DNA of 64,000 bases from Siphonodentalium dalli (GCA_032622095.1 CP136062.1:155922875-155986874); one strand, 5' to 3'; counted from the stretch's first letter, positions 1-12,000 are shown. Notes: generated by a model from the sequence alone, not told the origin. Numbers and translations are program-made.

Positions 1-450
1 GCGCACCTGGTTTCTTCACTTTTACAATGTTAATGGTCATAGCCTTGACGGTTAAAACATTGAAATGGGTTTGGAACATATTTGCTTATATCCGTCTTCA
101 TATACCGAACCTTCAATGTCGGTGGATGGTCGCAACGACTGAAGGTCAAAAGATAAATATTCAACGGAACGATTTGACCATCAGCTGTCTTAGTAAATCT
201 ACGGACTTCTGGAACACCCTGTGGTGTTCTCAGCCAATATCTCTGATTCAAAGGAATCAGATATATCGCGAATTCTCAACACAGCTCTACTACTGTTCAA
301 TGACTTGAGAGGTGTGATCAATATTGGTGTTTGTGCAATAGATGTTAATTGCATAAGAGCGTTTGCTTGAATTTGTCTTGAACATTCGATCAGAAGAGAT
401 CCATTTAGTGGCCAGTCCTGATCGGTATGACAAATTTTAATTGTTCGGCT
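1..450 (-). pseudogene. Non-LTR retrotransposon ORF1 (gag-like) fragment, decayed
   Basis: On the minus strand, two overlapping frames together read like the ORF1 nucleic-acid-binding protein of jockey/CR1-type non-LTR retrotransposons. The first frame (about 450 down to 240) reads DWPLNGSLLIECS, ALMQLTSIAQTPILITP and LKSLNSSRAV. A frameshift near 230-250 leads into the second (251 down to 30), which reads RTPQGVPEVRRF, PLNIYLLTFSRC and YVPNPFQCF. The order matches the usual ORF1 pattern, in which a PHKSLNSSRG-like stretch precedes GVxxVRRF and then YIPNPxRCFxCQxxGH, a CCHC knuckle that binds nucleic acid. Here the knuckle is damaged: its second cysteine is replaced and a stop (TAA) falls inside it, after GYDH. 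The piece runs off the left edge of the window, so ORF2 would lie outside. It is a dead remnant. The family assignment rests on remembered motif patterns, not on a search. Confidence 0.72.
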
Positions 451-481
451 ATGCTTTGTAGCGTTTTATCAATCACATACT

Positions 482-945
482 TCACACATCAGCCTCTCGG
501 TACCTCGCCATAATGAGACAGGCGTTTACAGTATAGTATTGAAACATTTAAGCCACGAAGACGAAATTTATGGCAAAACACACACGAAAAACAACACACA
601 ACTAGACACCAGAAACAAAATACAGCAGACGGCAGAAATGTAATCTGAAAAACTGTGAGCGACGTGGCTGATTGATTGGACAGGGTCAACTCAACCACCC
701 GTCTTGAAGAGATGTAGGACCAAAAAGGACCATGAGCTAAGCCGTTACCACAGGTCGATGTCTCACTTGAGACGGCTGCCCTAGTATCCCCAGAACTCCT
801 GCTCCACATATCAAGGGATGCACCCCTCGGCAAAAGTGGGCCACTTTAGGGGATTCTAACCCCTGGCAGTGGGACAGTAAACCTATTCTACCCGGGCCCA
901 CACGGGGAAAGATTTCTTTATTATGATCAATTGGCAGCAAGCATT
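482..945 (-). other. Possible 5' leader of the non-LTR element
   Basis: This stretch lies directly upstream, in minus-strand sense, of the ORF1 fragment. It is more GC-rich than its surroundings and has short internal inversions such as GGGGATTCTAACCCC near 850-865. Two overlapping minus-strand frames of 114 and 67 codons are open here, but neither shows a recognisable domain. Position and composition fit the untranslated leader of the retroelement; nothing in the sequence proves it. Confidence 0.25.
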
Positions 946-2490
946 AGAAAAACAGTGGTATATATGGAGACAAGTAAGTGTTGATCGAGTTCGCATGGTG
1001 AATATCGATGCACTCCCAATGGCGATTCCTCAATAAATCACCCGAATAGGTTAAAGTGAAATGGGTTTTGTATCAGATGCTGAAATGCGTCTACGATTAG
1101 GTTAACGTGTCGGATTTCGATAGCTGTTCAACTTAATTATAACAAGGCAAGTTTGAAAGTCACATGTGATATTAAAGACACGTCATGGATAGGTGTCTGA
1201 AATATCAGAGCTCATGGAAATATGTATGATATGTCACTGATATGGACAGTAATGTCACCCCAAGAGCCTCGGGTTGCATTCCGTTCTCGATCGGGCGATA
1301 CATATCCGCGTTGCTCTCAAGCACCGGCGATAACTGCATACTGTACTTGCATATTTGCCCAAACACGTCTGGTGTTGCCATCGCTTCCATCGATCACACC
1401 TACGCGACTATAGATATAAAGATCCTTATTTGACATTGCTATGTGGATTATGCATGGCGGCATGTTAATCGGCGTCATTACTGTGGCATCGCTGTAAACA
1501 ATAATTATTCCTCCAATACCCATCTTATAACCAAGAGTACACAAGAAATTGACAAAGCATAGTGAATTGTTTGATGATAACATAAGAGAGGATCGCATAT
1601 CAGGTCTAAGGTTTTGAGTCCTGTCTTAAGTGTTCAGTCTTTTGGAACCAAGAGCGTATTGGTGAGAAGATTTAATTGCACGATATTTGAAAGTAGAAAT
1701 AATTCATCAAATTGCTCTCTTAAGTTTCACAATTAGTGTTTTCCTTTAAATTATATATATATAATGTTCGAACTTGTGTCCCTGGTATGCAGTCAGCAAC
1801 AAAACATGCTAAACAGATGGGTGAGGTACATGTGGTATTGGAATCCGGTGTATGATTTACAGCTGAAATGCGGGCATATAACTATATGTCAGTACATGTA
1901 TATTAATAACCTCTATATATTGTCGGCTTAGACAACGCGTTCGTATTATGTATGTTAGCTGAAATGCAGAATATTAACTTATCAGTACAAGGTTCCACCC
2001 CGTTTTTCACAACAAAGTACCAAATTGTGTACACATGTGGATTGTCTTGTGACGGTCTTGTATATAATCCACACCAAACTGCTCAGTGCGATAATCATGG
2101 GACAAAGTATCTCTGTGCACATGTTTGCTGATGAAAATTAGCTGTACATTTCTGGTGACAACCCCTATTGCTTTACAACTATAATGGCACAGTGCAATTA
2201 TTTTGTGAAATCGTGGATGGTGGCCAATAAACTGAAACTAATTAGTGACAAAACTGAAGAAATGTGAGTGTCTAATCTGGCATACGTAAAGACAGTTAGC
2301 ATATATGTTATGACTTTTGATGACACTCAAGTTCACACTCCTACAAGCCACATATGCAAGGCAATATACACTGAACTTCGGCGACACTGGAAAATGAGAA
2401 AATACATTCAAAACGACTCAATTTTTTAAAAACGTTAGTCATCTCTAAGTATCAGTCGACCTGACTACTACAATTCTATTTTAATTGGTG
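946..2490. other. AT-rich DNA with no recognisable gene
   Basis: No splice-consistent coding stretch or known motif is visible. A minus-strand frame of 93 codons at 1317-1598 and two short plus-strand frames overlapping it are open but match nothing I recognise. A short TA run lies near 1752-1763. Confidence 0.5.
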
Positions 2491-2496
2491 TACTAT

Positions 2497-2757
2497 ATAA
2501 TCAGGTATCTCAGCGTCTGCAGAAAACTGTTGCAATGATAGTTCTATGTCGTAGAAGATCTGACGACAGATGCAATCTGCAAGAATTACATTGGCTACCT
2601 GTAGCAGACATAATTCTGTATATACGACGGGGAACTATCCTAGCATATATTCAATGGTATGAAACACGCGATCCGTGGAATATATCACTTCATTCTTACA
2701 CTGCCCTTCAAGTTTGTGGACATTCAATGTTAGCCATCCTTGCGTACTTGCCTTGAG
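2497..2757 (+). pseudogene. Non-LTR retrotransposon reverse transcriptase C-terminal scrap
   Basis: The plus-strand frame reads QRLQKTVAMIVLCRRRSDD and then LQELHWLPVADIILY. This is the well-known tail after the RT domain of jockey/CR1-type elements, where LQRVQNAAARLV is followed by RRSDHxxPxLxELHWLPVxxRI. Only this segment is preserved; the following 35 or so codons do not continue the family pattern. No upstream RT catalytic motif is seen. It is an old 3' fragment, perhaps unrelated to the ORF1 piece at the window start because it is on the opposite strand. Confidence 0.65.
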
Positions 2758-2786
2758 GGCTTATTGAAATGCTACTCTAGTGAGTA
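2701..2786. repeat. Dispersed 85-bp repeat, copy 1
   Basis: The segment from CCTTCAAGTTTGTGGACATT through TTGAAATGCTAC to GATGAGT-like sequence recurs at 3660-3741 in the same orientation with about 80-85% identity by eye. It begins inside the open frame after the RT scrap, so it may be part of the same old element. Confidence 0.6.
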
Positions 2787-2830
2787 GTTTAAGAATACCA
2801 ATGCTGATAAATAACTTTAGGAATAGCCAT

Positions 2831-2848
2831 TAAATAAATAAATAAATA
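2831..2848. repeat. (AAAT)n microsatellite
   Basis: Four consecutive TAAA-type units. Such short runs are common at the 3' ends of non-LTR copies, and this one lies 75 bp beyond the RT scrap. Confidence 0.7.
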
Positions 2849-3659
2849 TTACACAAACATTTCTTGTAAAAAGTTGGCAAGTCTGATTTCAAAAGGTGAT
2901 CCACACCAAGTGACCAGACATCTTACTAGCATAGCTGCGCTGAATGTGGGATCCCACATTTCATCAAAACCAAGAGACAGTGAAAATTATAATGCATTCT
3001 GGAGGACTATTGCCTACATGTCTCTGATTGGTGTAGAAACCTACCAAATTATAAAAAAAATACGTCTCTTGTGAGAGAGTTTCGACAGCCCGTGCACCAT
3101 GCACGCCCGCATCGCCGAAGTGAATTAAGTCACATTAACGTAGTAGATAATTATACAAATTATCGCGGTATATTTGCTAAAACATATGGTATATAATACC
3201 AATCTCATAATGGAAAGTATCATTTGTTACGTCTTGATTATCTAACCGAGGAACGGCAAGAGTTGATGCTTGAAATTAACACATGCTTCCAATAATAATT
3301 CATACTGGAATCGCAAAGGGAAATTACTGTTTATAGTTAAATAGCCCTAAATAAAACAAGCAAATAAGATACAACTCGACATTCCGATTTGTTAGCACCA
3401 AATTGGGCACCACTATTTAGCAAATTCCCGCCACATTTATAGTTATATCCTTGATATAAGTACTTTAATGGTGTGGTTTATAGATACATGAGTGACGGAT
3501 AGACGCCGTTGGTGTCATGGCGGGAGGGGGGGGGGCACATAATGAAAACAACTATATTGTAGAATTCCACTAAACTTGTATGATATATTTATAATGTATA
3601 ATGTATTCAAACGTTTCAGGCGCGGGTCCAGTGGAATACATTATTTTTCTTTCTTTCGC
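2849..3659. other. Intergenic, no gene seen
   Basis: An open plus-strand frame of 66 codons at 2874-3074 has no recognisable motif. A run of ten G lies within 3520-3535. The segment from about 3440 resembles the one from about 3810: both read roughly TTTAATGGTnTnGTTTA, then a TACATnAGT word and GATGTCATGG or GGTGTCATGG, which suggests an old duplication linked to the 85-bp repeat. Confidence 0.4.
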
Positions 3660-3741
3660 TTTCCTTCAAGTTTATGGACATTCAATGTGAGTCATCCGAA
3701 CTTGCCTTGAGGGCTGATTGAAATGCTACGCGGATGAGTCT
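3660..3741. repeat. Dispersed 85-bp repeat, copy 2
   Basis: Second copy of the 2701-2786 repeat, direct orientation, 959 bp downstream. The shared words include GGACATTCAATGT, CTTGCCTTGAGGGCT and ATTGAAATGCTAC. Confidence 0.6.
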
Positions 3742-6420
3742 TTATTCGTCTCCATGGTATACTATGAACTTCTGTCGTACATCTCCATCAACCTTGTATA
3801 AAATGTTCCCAACGCCATGCTATAGGGATTTTAATGGTTTAGTTTAACCATACATCAGTCGATGTCATGGTTGGGGATCACGGAAGGAACATGATACAAA
3901 CTTCTTTGTCATCGATTGCCACCAGACGAATACATAGTGGAATTTAGATTGTACATGGCATTTAGGGTATGATTTAAAGTTGGCAAAGTGCACCGTCGAA
4001 GTGAATGATGGACCCGAAGCTCTTTATAATGTGTTTTCACTGGGGCCCGAACCATTCAATTGTATAAAGGTTACACCCCCACTATTTCAGAACCAAATAA
4101 GTCCAATATGAACATATGTGGATATTTAAGTCAGACATGAACCTATTTGTACGAGAGTGTTCTGGAAATGTATATGTATGCGTCTATATGATATACTGCA
4201 CTACATGGTGTACTTTAAAGTCACATGGCGGTATGCGCTCCGAAATACACCTAATAATATTCGCTATAGATTTTTCCCGGTATCGAAATAGGTCGAGATA
4301 TACTTCCATTTTACGGCAGTATAGTCTCAGACAGACGAATTGAACTCATACAAAATATAACTTTGAAGACGGTGTTTGGGTGCTAAACAAACAACAGCCA
4401 TGTCACGGCATGGCACATTAAAGATAATTCTGTGTTACGCTATTCCTGATATTGTAGAAATAAAGAGCGTTTGTTTCATTTCTGTGCGAAAAATTGAAAA
4501 CAGCTGGAAGATGTCTGTAACCATGGCAATTATTTATCAGAGCATATATATGATGCCGGAATATAAATAGTTCGTGTATCTGTCAACCTATATTATACCT
4601 CCTACTAAATTAGGCAGAAAATATTTGGAAGCTCGAAAGAGCCATGTCCGTTTAACATACTAAACACATGGTGCGTTCTAAATCAGGAATCGAAGTCGGA
4701 TAAACCATATGTTAACGACCTTGCCTAAACCTACACACAAGGCTCGTCCTGATTGGTCAGTATCCTGTATTCCCATGCAGACGCGGACCGTCCTTTTGTA
4801 GTACAATTCTAGATATTTTTAATTGTACCACAAACAATGTGGTACAATCAGTGAAATGCTGCCAACGCCTTGAAATTTCAGAAGTCAAACCATACGGCCA
4901 TTGGCTAATGTCATGCTAAAGACTGAAGAAAGAGACATATAATGACTAACTACTGTATTATACTGATTTTTATTTAAGTTAGAACAAAAATAAGTCTTAA
5001 GTGAATTTGTTTGCCACAAAAACAATGGAAAGGGGTTGTCGTTCAATAGTGACGCTATGTTTCACTATCAGGTCTAAGAGAAGAATTGTTTGGTGGAAAA
5101 TCTTACCACGCAGAGCTAGAAACTGGGCTATTATATAACAGTTTGAACATATGTCACTACAATTTCGACCAAACCATACAGTCGAATTACAAAAGAAATA
5201 AATACACTGCGCATCGACGTGTATAGTATAATTTGACCACATAAACTGATTGTACTACCCCGCTTCGCGTCGTCCTACAATCAGTTTCTTTGTGGCCGAT
5301 GCGCAGTGTATTTATGTCTTAAATAGATAAGAGCAACATTTCTATAAAGTGTCGCACAATTAACTAAACTTATATAGTCATCTCCGTGATATGATGTATT
5401 CGTTTTAAAGTATAGTTTTCATACTCATAAGAGTCGCCGATAGATAAAGGAATCGCTATATGGCTAGTTAGGTATTTCAAAGTGGGCAGATAGGCGCCGT
5501 TGGGTATGAGGAGCTAGAAAACAACAGCATTTATTATAGGCATCAACATGATACTAATCGTGCGGCTTGAAGATAAAGATTTTCTGAATTGGGGTGGAGT
5601 TGATGCATTAAATTGATAAAGACGGAGTTACCGATATCAAAATGTTTGGTTAGTTTTTAAAGATCTACAGTCCGATTTAACACCAGATGACCGAATTATT
5701 TGAGATAATGACCAGCTTACCGGGACAATGAAAAAGGAAAACTGAATTCAATTATCATCTGTTCTATGGCACGAGCGTCGCGACAATTGACAAAGGCATA
5801 TACACCAGGTTTACGCGTATACAATATCATAATTAGAAATGCTGTGTATTATATTCCATGTTTGGGCAACGGAATCATAGCTTCTCTTTATCAGTGACAC
5901 TCTTTAACAGATATCGCTGGAATATTGCTCAGTCGACAGAAATTGAAGTCGACATCTGACCATCGAAACCTCCCGCTAATGGACCCAATCATCTTATTTT
6001 GTGAATCAACGTTATTGCTGAGTACTCAGTTGTGATACAATCTGTAAGATTACTGTGGTAATAATCTTCTATAACCGATGTCTATTACACGTCCATGTTG
6101 TGTTTACTTCTTGACACGGGTCGAATTAATGATGTTAAACTAAAGACAACAATGTGATTCAGGGTATATGATCCATGTATAAGATTGACGTTGTATTATG
6201 CCAATTTGTGGAAAACATTAACTACCTTGACCAAATATATTCCTATCAAATGTCCCCATAAAATGTTCACGTCACTTTAACCTGGACAACGCCGGGTCAC
6301 CATGCTAGTACTATATATAGCATGTAATAAAATGCGTAGGAGCTGGGAGGAACACACTACTCACGTGACTATTTCTGGCAAGCAACGTTAGCATGTGATT
6401 ATTTATTATAATTAGATGAG
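3742..6420. other. AT-rich intergenic DNA upstream of the GTPase gene
   Basis: No coding region can be supported. Short open frames at 4116-4343, 4376-4570 and 4997-5242 have no domain or homology that I recognise. The only clear structure is the inverted repeat at 5199-5314. Confidence 0.5.
5199..5314. repeat. Two-part perfect/near-perfect inverted repeat
   Basis: The outer arms at 5199-5216 and 5297-5314 are perfect 18-bp complements (left arm TAAATACACTGCGCATCG). The inner arms at 5237-5254 and 5276-5295 also pair, with a 2-nt bulge, around a 21-nt GC-rich loop. Twenty unpaired bases lie between the arms on the left side only. It could be the core of a small fold-back element; no target-site duplication was found. 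Confidence 0.8.
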
Positions 6421-6432
6421 GATTCAGCGTCC

Positions 6433-6470
6433 TATATAAAGAGTCGTAGATAGGGACACCACTCATAACG
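6433..6470 (+). promoter_or_regulatory. TATA-box core promoter of the RGK GTPase gene
   Basis: TATATAAAG at 6433-6441 lies 104 bp before the ATG at 6545. A start of transcription about 30 bp downstream would fall in the pyrimidine/A context CCACTCATAAC near 6459-6469, giving a 5' UTR of about 80 nt without an intron. The inference comes from spacing and context; no transcript evidence is available. Confidence 0.55.
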
Positions 6471-6544
6471 CATTTGCAACTCATCAGTTAATAAACCATC
6501 GCTGACATTTATATCGCACCTTCGATATCCTGTAATTTGTCAAA

Positions 6545-6796
6545 ATGTCTCGTCAAAATTATAAAATTAATGCTGAGGATCGTGACATGTACTCCTGTCG
6601 TTCTTTCAGCTTCACATCAAAAGGACTGATCAATAAGGGGGATTCGAGACTTCTGACTTCTTTTACGCAGACGAATCGGTGCTAGGCCAAGAATGCTGCC
6701 GTGTAGCTGTCGTAGGTTCACATGGCGTTGGGAAGACGGCCCTGATACGACAATTTATGACGTCAGAATACGTTGGTGATGTCGACGATGTGGAAG
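6545..6796 (+). CDS. RGK-family small GTPase, exon 1 (one-base frameshift)
   Basis: Exon 1 of a Rad/Rem/Gem/Kir-type (RGK) GTPase, a Ras-like family that binds calcium-channel beta subunits and cytoskeletal regulators and inhibits voltage-gated calcium channels. From ATG 6545 the frame reads MSRQNYKIN and then RSFSFTSKGLINKGDS, an RGK-like N-terminal extension, but stops at TAG 6683. One base further along in phase, the frame reads DFFYADESVLGQECCRVAVV, then the P-loop GSHGVGKT (6715-6738) and ALIRQFMTSEYV. The two frames join if the five-G run at 6637-6641 had six. The exon ends GTGGAAG|GTTGGT, phase 1. All downstream exons are intact and in phase, so a sequencing or assembly error in the homopolymer is more likely than a dead gene. 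With the extra base the protein would be about 244 residues, shorter than the roughly 300 of vertebrate RGKs, mostly because of a short N-terminus. Confidence 0.85.
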
Positions 6797-9139
6797 GTTG
6801 GTACCGTTAATTTATTTTATTGTTTAAAGATTCGAATGGGCACCTAATTAGTACCTAAGGTAATTTCCAGATAATATCAATATCAAATATAACCAGAACG
6901 CGCCACATGGCTTTTTGTCTCTGGAAGTTACATAATTATAATACATAAGACATGACTTTGTTCAGGAAATTGAACGGCACCGATCTCCAGTACCAGGGCT
7001 GAATACAAATCATATATTCATTTCTTCAAATCGTCCATTGATGAACTCGCGACTACAAAACAAGGTAAACTGTTCATGTTAGAAATTACACGTGAAAAAC
7101 ATATTTACGGATATCCTTTTTTAAGTATGTCCCTTGTAATTTGAGTTCATGTCCTCTGTTCCGTTTGTAATCAGCGAATACAAAATAATAACACCGGTCC
7201 GTGTTATACAAACCGTTCTGATATATAGAAACCTCGATAAAATCGCCCCTAAATCGTCTATTATTCATATATTTGAGTTTTACGATGCGTAAACCAGACA
7301 TAAGAATAAACGCGATGTGTTGCATCCCAAAGGGATAATTACACTCACTTCATTTGCTGTAGTATTTTCCCCATCGATATCCAAATATTAAATGCTTTTA
7401 AATAGGGTAATTATATCGGTATGGGAATGGACGTTGCATATTAAATTTCGCTATGACAACGCAAGACGTCGCGGCAACGTCACTACAAAGTTCCCAATAT
7501 TTAACAATAGTTCACATTTAATCTATGTGTGTATATAAGTGTATTACGGGTTGATAGTTTTCACTAAAATAACTATAATTATTAATCGACGTATCATAAC
7601 AAAATGACAGATTGAATGGCATTTATCGTGTCCGACCAAAAACTGTTCGCAATATACAGATATGGTAAATGGACCAATATCATAGCAATTAGCCAGGCTG
7701 CTTAACAAAAGGTAAACAAATGTACGACAGATTATAAGACATCGCTATCGCGACGAGCACTGACCGAAATCGTTATTGTATGCTGTAACCCTTGCTACAC
7801 TAAAGCATCATTGAATAGTTGTGATCCCAAATGAAATGTTCAGACAATAAGCTCAACAAACGACCATTGTCTTTGTTGAACTTATTATCTGGACGGTTCC
7901 CTCAACAAATAGGGCTCCTTCTGCTATATTATGTATATGTCGTCTGTTTTTATCACATAACATGCCTCCAAACAAATAATAGACTATTCCAACATACCGT
8001 CGTGCGTGCAAGTGAGTTAATTGTGGTCCTAAATATTCACATAGGTTCATATTGAACTAATTTGATTATGACATAATCCCATAGAGAGCTTGTACGGTTA
8101 TTATATGTCGCGTCGATGAAAAAGTGACAAAAGAATTCCAATATGGGCTTATTTATTATTGAAAGAGTCCCATAATGGACTGTTTTAAAACCCGCTTATA
8201 TGTCCACATAGAGCATATATTGAGCCTATTTCGCACACAAAAACAAGCCCGTTATAAGCTTATTTTCACGAGAACAGGCTGATTATTCATATGTACACTT
8301 TTCAACTGACTATGAAAATCCATTTAGTATAGCAAGAGTTAATGCCCCTCACCCAAAGTTAACTTAGTTAAGTATAAAATATTGGAAACGTTTACAACAT
8401 AGCTGTGACATTGACAGATAATTTTCCCGAGAATACGAAGCCGGTATAGTATTACGTCATGAATTATCAACCAACATGTATCATACCTCCTTCCAAATTA
8501 TGTTGACAGAATTTGGAATCTCGAATGAGTCATTTGAGGACTTAAAATAGTTGTCAAATTTTACTCTTCAGGTACCAAATCGCTTCTATAATAATAAATA
8601 ATTTCAGAAATCAAATAAATCATTACATACATTATTGTTTTGGCCATATGAGAGGAAGCTTCATTAATTTTGTGTCACAATGTTGATTTTATGATTTATT
8701 ACATAGCACAGCCCCATATATTGCAATGAAGAATAAACCAGCCACATTTAGGCCAATACATTATTGCGGATCACCGCCTAACGATATATTAAGACATGTC
8801 TCCTCAGACCTTAAAATATATCTAGTAGTAATTTTAAATTCCTAGGCAAATATTTTGACAAGAACATTACAATAAAATTGAAAATGTCGACAAAAAAGCT
8901 TGGAAACACGGAAGATTTCTAACACAGTGTTTTTGGCCAAAAAAAAGCTTGGCATCACAAATTATTAACACCGATATGGAGAATAACAGTGTCGGTAAGA
9001 TGATGTCATGTTTTATATTGCTTGCTACTATTTCCAGTTCCGCCTTTTCTAGCTATGCTTCTGCTGTAACAGTGCTGTTCACAATTGGTATTCTGAAATT
9101 CGATTTGTTGTTTGCATTGATTCATTCGCTATATTCCAG
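6797..9139 (+). other. Intron 1 of the RGK GTPase gene
   Basis: Starts GTTGGT and ends TATTCCAG. It contains one copy of a small dispersed repeat (7826-8010) and otherwise AT-rich sequence. Minus-strand open frames (7086-7325, 7853-8050) have no recognisable motif. Confidence 0.75.
7826..8010. repeat. Dispersed hairpin-headed repeat, copy in intron 1
   Basis: Begins AATGAAATGTTCAGA and then a 23-bp imperfect inverted repeat (7839-7861 with 7876-7898). It is followed by CTGCTATATTATGTATATG and GTCGTCTG. The same order of words occurs at 14690-14835 in intron 3, so both introns of this gene carry a copy of one small element. Confidence 0.5.
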
Positions 9140-9228
9140 AAGATGATAACGATAACATCAAACAGGTGTCTGTCATGTTAAATGGAGAACAAGTATGGCA
9201 ATGCTTTAACGAGGAACTAACAAATCAG
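9140..9228 (+). CDS. RGK-family small GTPase, exon 2
   Basis: An 89-bp exon between TATTCCAG and GTATGA. Joined to the leftover G of exon 1 it reads EDDNDNIKQVSVMLNGEQV and then WQCFNEELTNQ, ending in phase 0. The acidic stretch followed by VSVxLNGE matches the region after the switch I position in animal RGK proteins (for example the VSIILNGTESE type in insects). No DxxG (G3) motif is present. The lack of canonical G3 is a known hallmark of the RGK family and explains their unusual nucleotide handling. Confidence 0.85.
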
Positions 9229-9544
9229 GTATGATCTAATCCATACCACGGACATTTTGCTCCTATTCACTGTCTAAAATATATTTCATGCTAGAAATTA
9301 AATATAATGACGGCCGGTACGACTATATATATCTCGAGTTTTAAATTAAAGATGTATTCATGTTTCCAAACCACCCGTAACTGGCATGGGGCGACAAATG
9401 TGTTTACTTAAAGTACACATTTCAAAGATAACATATAGCATATAATTTTTTTATCAGTCGATGTATTCGCCTACAATTACAATACTTAAGTTAAGAAATA
9501 CGTTATGATTACATATATAATAAAGCTGAGTGTAAAATTTTCAA

Positions 9545-9606
9545 GAGTGGAATTGTGGTTTTAACCACGAGTCTTTTGGCGAGTTTTTAAAACCACAATT
9601 CCACTC
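9545..9606. repeat. Perfect 20-bp hairpin with alternative pairing
   Basis: Arms at 9545-9564 and 9587-9606 are exact complements around a 22-nt loop. The word CCACGAGT just inside the left arm is also complementary to ACTCGTGG at 9603-9610, which overlaps the end of the right arm, so two mutually exclusive stems are possible. Confidence 0.85.
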
Positions 9607-9925
9607 GTGGTGACAATGTGGTACTGATGGTCCTATATTCGAGGGGCACACTTACTCAATTTAAGATATTACGGAAGTAGTGGCACGGGTTACTGTTTAT
9701 TTAGCAAGTGTCTAAACTCGAGGGAAATGTGCGGCCCAAGCAGCCCAACATATTTATTGATTTATTTTAATTGTGATTTTGCGAAATAGTGAATTGGCAT
9801 ATACTAATAAATGACGCTTCCGCGTGCATCGTCTTGGTCGCTGCGGGACTTTCAACTCTTCCAAAAACCAGGATCTTTGTTTGTAATGTATGTCAGTAAG
9901 TGCCTATTCGGGGTACCAGTTACAA

Positions 9926-9944
9926 CAACAACAATAACAACATC
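9926..9944. repeat. (CAA)n microsatellite
   Basis: A short run of ACAACAACAACAATAACAAC in intron 2. Confidence 0.7.
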
Positions 9945-10180
9945 CAGCCTATGATTCATGGAAAAATGTTATTAAAAAGTTGATGTACATGATACAATCT
10001 AAACGCACAAATACGAAAACAAAGTTGTTTAAATGATAACTTTACAAGAAATATTGTTGTCGCTCTGAAACTTCGAAACTATGAAATAACTGGATACACA
10101 ATTAATTATCAAACAAGAGTATTTTATGTGTCACGTCTCGTTCCGAAAATATCATTATACACAACATCTGATAACGCAGT

Positions 10181-10550
10181 TTATTCAGGGACGGGTGTGT
10201 AAATAAGGGGCACAGTTATTTGAAAGATGACTGAAAGTTGAACCCACAACACTTACACAATGTACGTATGCCTGGGTTGGGCACAGGCTAGAATTTCATA
10301 TTTGACACATAAATCTTTTTAATGTGGGCCGGTATCAAGGTTAAAAATGGTCACCACTCGGATTTCGAAAACAAATTTATTTCATGCAGATGACAAATTT
10401 TGATAAGTGAGACCAGTATATGTAGCCACTGTTTCGCGGACATCGCTGCTACCTGATACGGGTGTGGTAAAAGTAAAATGAAACATTATTTTCAAAACTA
10501 ACAAAACATGCTCTAATTATAACCAACCTTTTCTCAATACACACACCACA
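10181..10550. repeat. Diverged 0.4-kb repeat, copy 1
   Basis: Shares an ordered series of words with 11522-12000 in direct orientation: GACGGGTGT, ATGCCTGGGTTGGGCACAGG, AAAACAAATTTATTT, ATGCAGATGA, GCCACTGTTTCGC, ATTTTCAAAACT and TCTCAATACAC. By eye the identity is about 65-75%. It is probably an old non-autonomous transposon; no coding capacity is seen. Confidence 0.6.
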
Positions 10551-11521
10551 TCCCTTTTACCCCTACTGAACATTTGAAACCAGACTGTCACCTTAATGGA
10601 CGTGCCATTTCGTTTGTTTGCGATGGAGACCATATCTACACATGCTATGTATGATAATATGTATAATGATCGTTGACACGCCATGTATATTTTCAACCGC
10701 AATAAGCAATATTGGTTGCGGTTTAACGCCACGTGGATATTTTCCCCCATCATATTTTGTTTGAAAAGGTCTAAAAGGCTATTACTATAAATTATTTAAG
10801 CTCACACTTCTTGAATGAAATTTTAATGAAATTTCAGTCGTCCACTGTACCTTGCAGTGTGAATGTTAGCATTTCAGTTAAGATTAAAAGAGCATGATAC
10901 CTTGAAGAAGTACATATCATTTGAAGAAACATCAATGACGACATATACACATTGATGTGGACAAAGGCGACATATGCCAATATGCACACAAGCAGAGTGG
11001 TATATATAACATGAAATGTTCCTTCTAAGTCGGTAGATTTGCCGAAACATTGTTAGTGAGAATATTGTCAAATTGATGCGATGCCAAACACTCCTGCACG
11101 GTGATAAAATAAATTGGAGAATAATCTTTCTCACAGTATTTATAATTAACAGATAATATATCAAAACACATCATCATTATTATATATTAAATAAATGCAG
11201 TGAATATGGCGAAATAGTTGTCATTAGTTTATCGCCGATTGTTGCGTCCAGAATCGAGAAGTAAATATCTACATTTGAGCGAAGTTCAGATATTTTCTAT
11301 GGAGTACTCACTATTTGCTTGACATTTTCGGCGATGTTAGTAGAATGACACATTCACCAAATTGGCATAGCACAGGATACTAATGGTGATATTTGCTGGT
11401 CTTGCAATGACTTGCATGTGACATTCCAGTTTCTGCAGGTGTGGGTGCAGACATAAGACAGGGTGCATATCTAATCAACTTAACAAATAATAATTGTGAT
11501 ATTTAGAGAAGGGACACTCCA

Positions 11522-12000
11522 GTTTCAGCAGGGCCGGGTGTAAAATGGTGGGAGCATCAAACCAGTGCACACTAACTATAATATGAACCCTCAACACAAT
11601 GCCTGGTTAGAGCACAGGTTTATGCTTTAAGATTTGGTTGCAGCATTATTATTTTAATGGGGATATAAATAGACAGAGTGGCATAGACCCCTTGATATTA
11701 TGTGACACAAACGACATTTTCGAGCATAACTGGAAGAACGCTATTTCCTAACTCCAACATCAAAACTGTTCTAAATACTCACCATTGGGATTTTCAAAAA
11801 CAAATTTGTTTTAATGCAGATGAAAAATTGTAGGTGGTAAAACGGCATCAGCGTCGGTGGCCACTGTTTTGCAGAAATCGGTACTACTGCGGGTGGGAGG
11901 CAACGTAGTCTGAAACAATATTTTTCAAAACTCAAAGAAACCCGATAAAGCTCACAAATTCATAACTAACATTCTCTCAATACACGTGTCATATCCAAGG
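11522..12000. repeat. Diverged 0.4-kb repeat, copy 2
   Basis: Second copy of the 10181-10550 repeat. It has about 100 bp of extra sequence around 11675-11780. Just upstream, the words at 11421-11455 and 11514-11545 (CATTCCAGTTTCTGCAGG, CACTCCAGTTTCAGCAGG) form a further short tandem pair about 93 bp apart. Confidence 0.6.

Noticed and set aside
1317-1598. A 93-codon minus-strand frame considered as a gene exon.
   Set aside because: No known motif, no convincing splice context, and overlapping open frames on the other strand.
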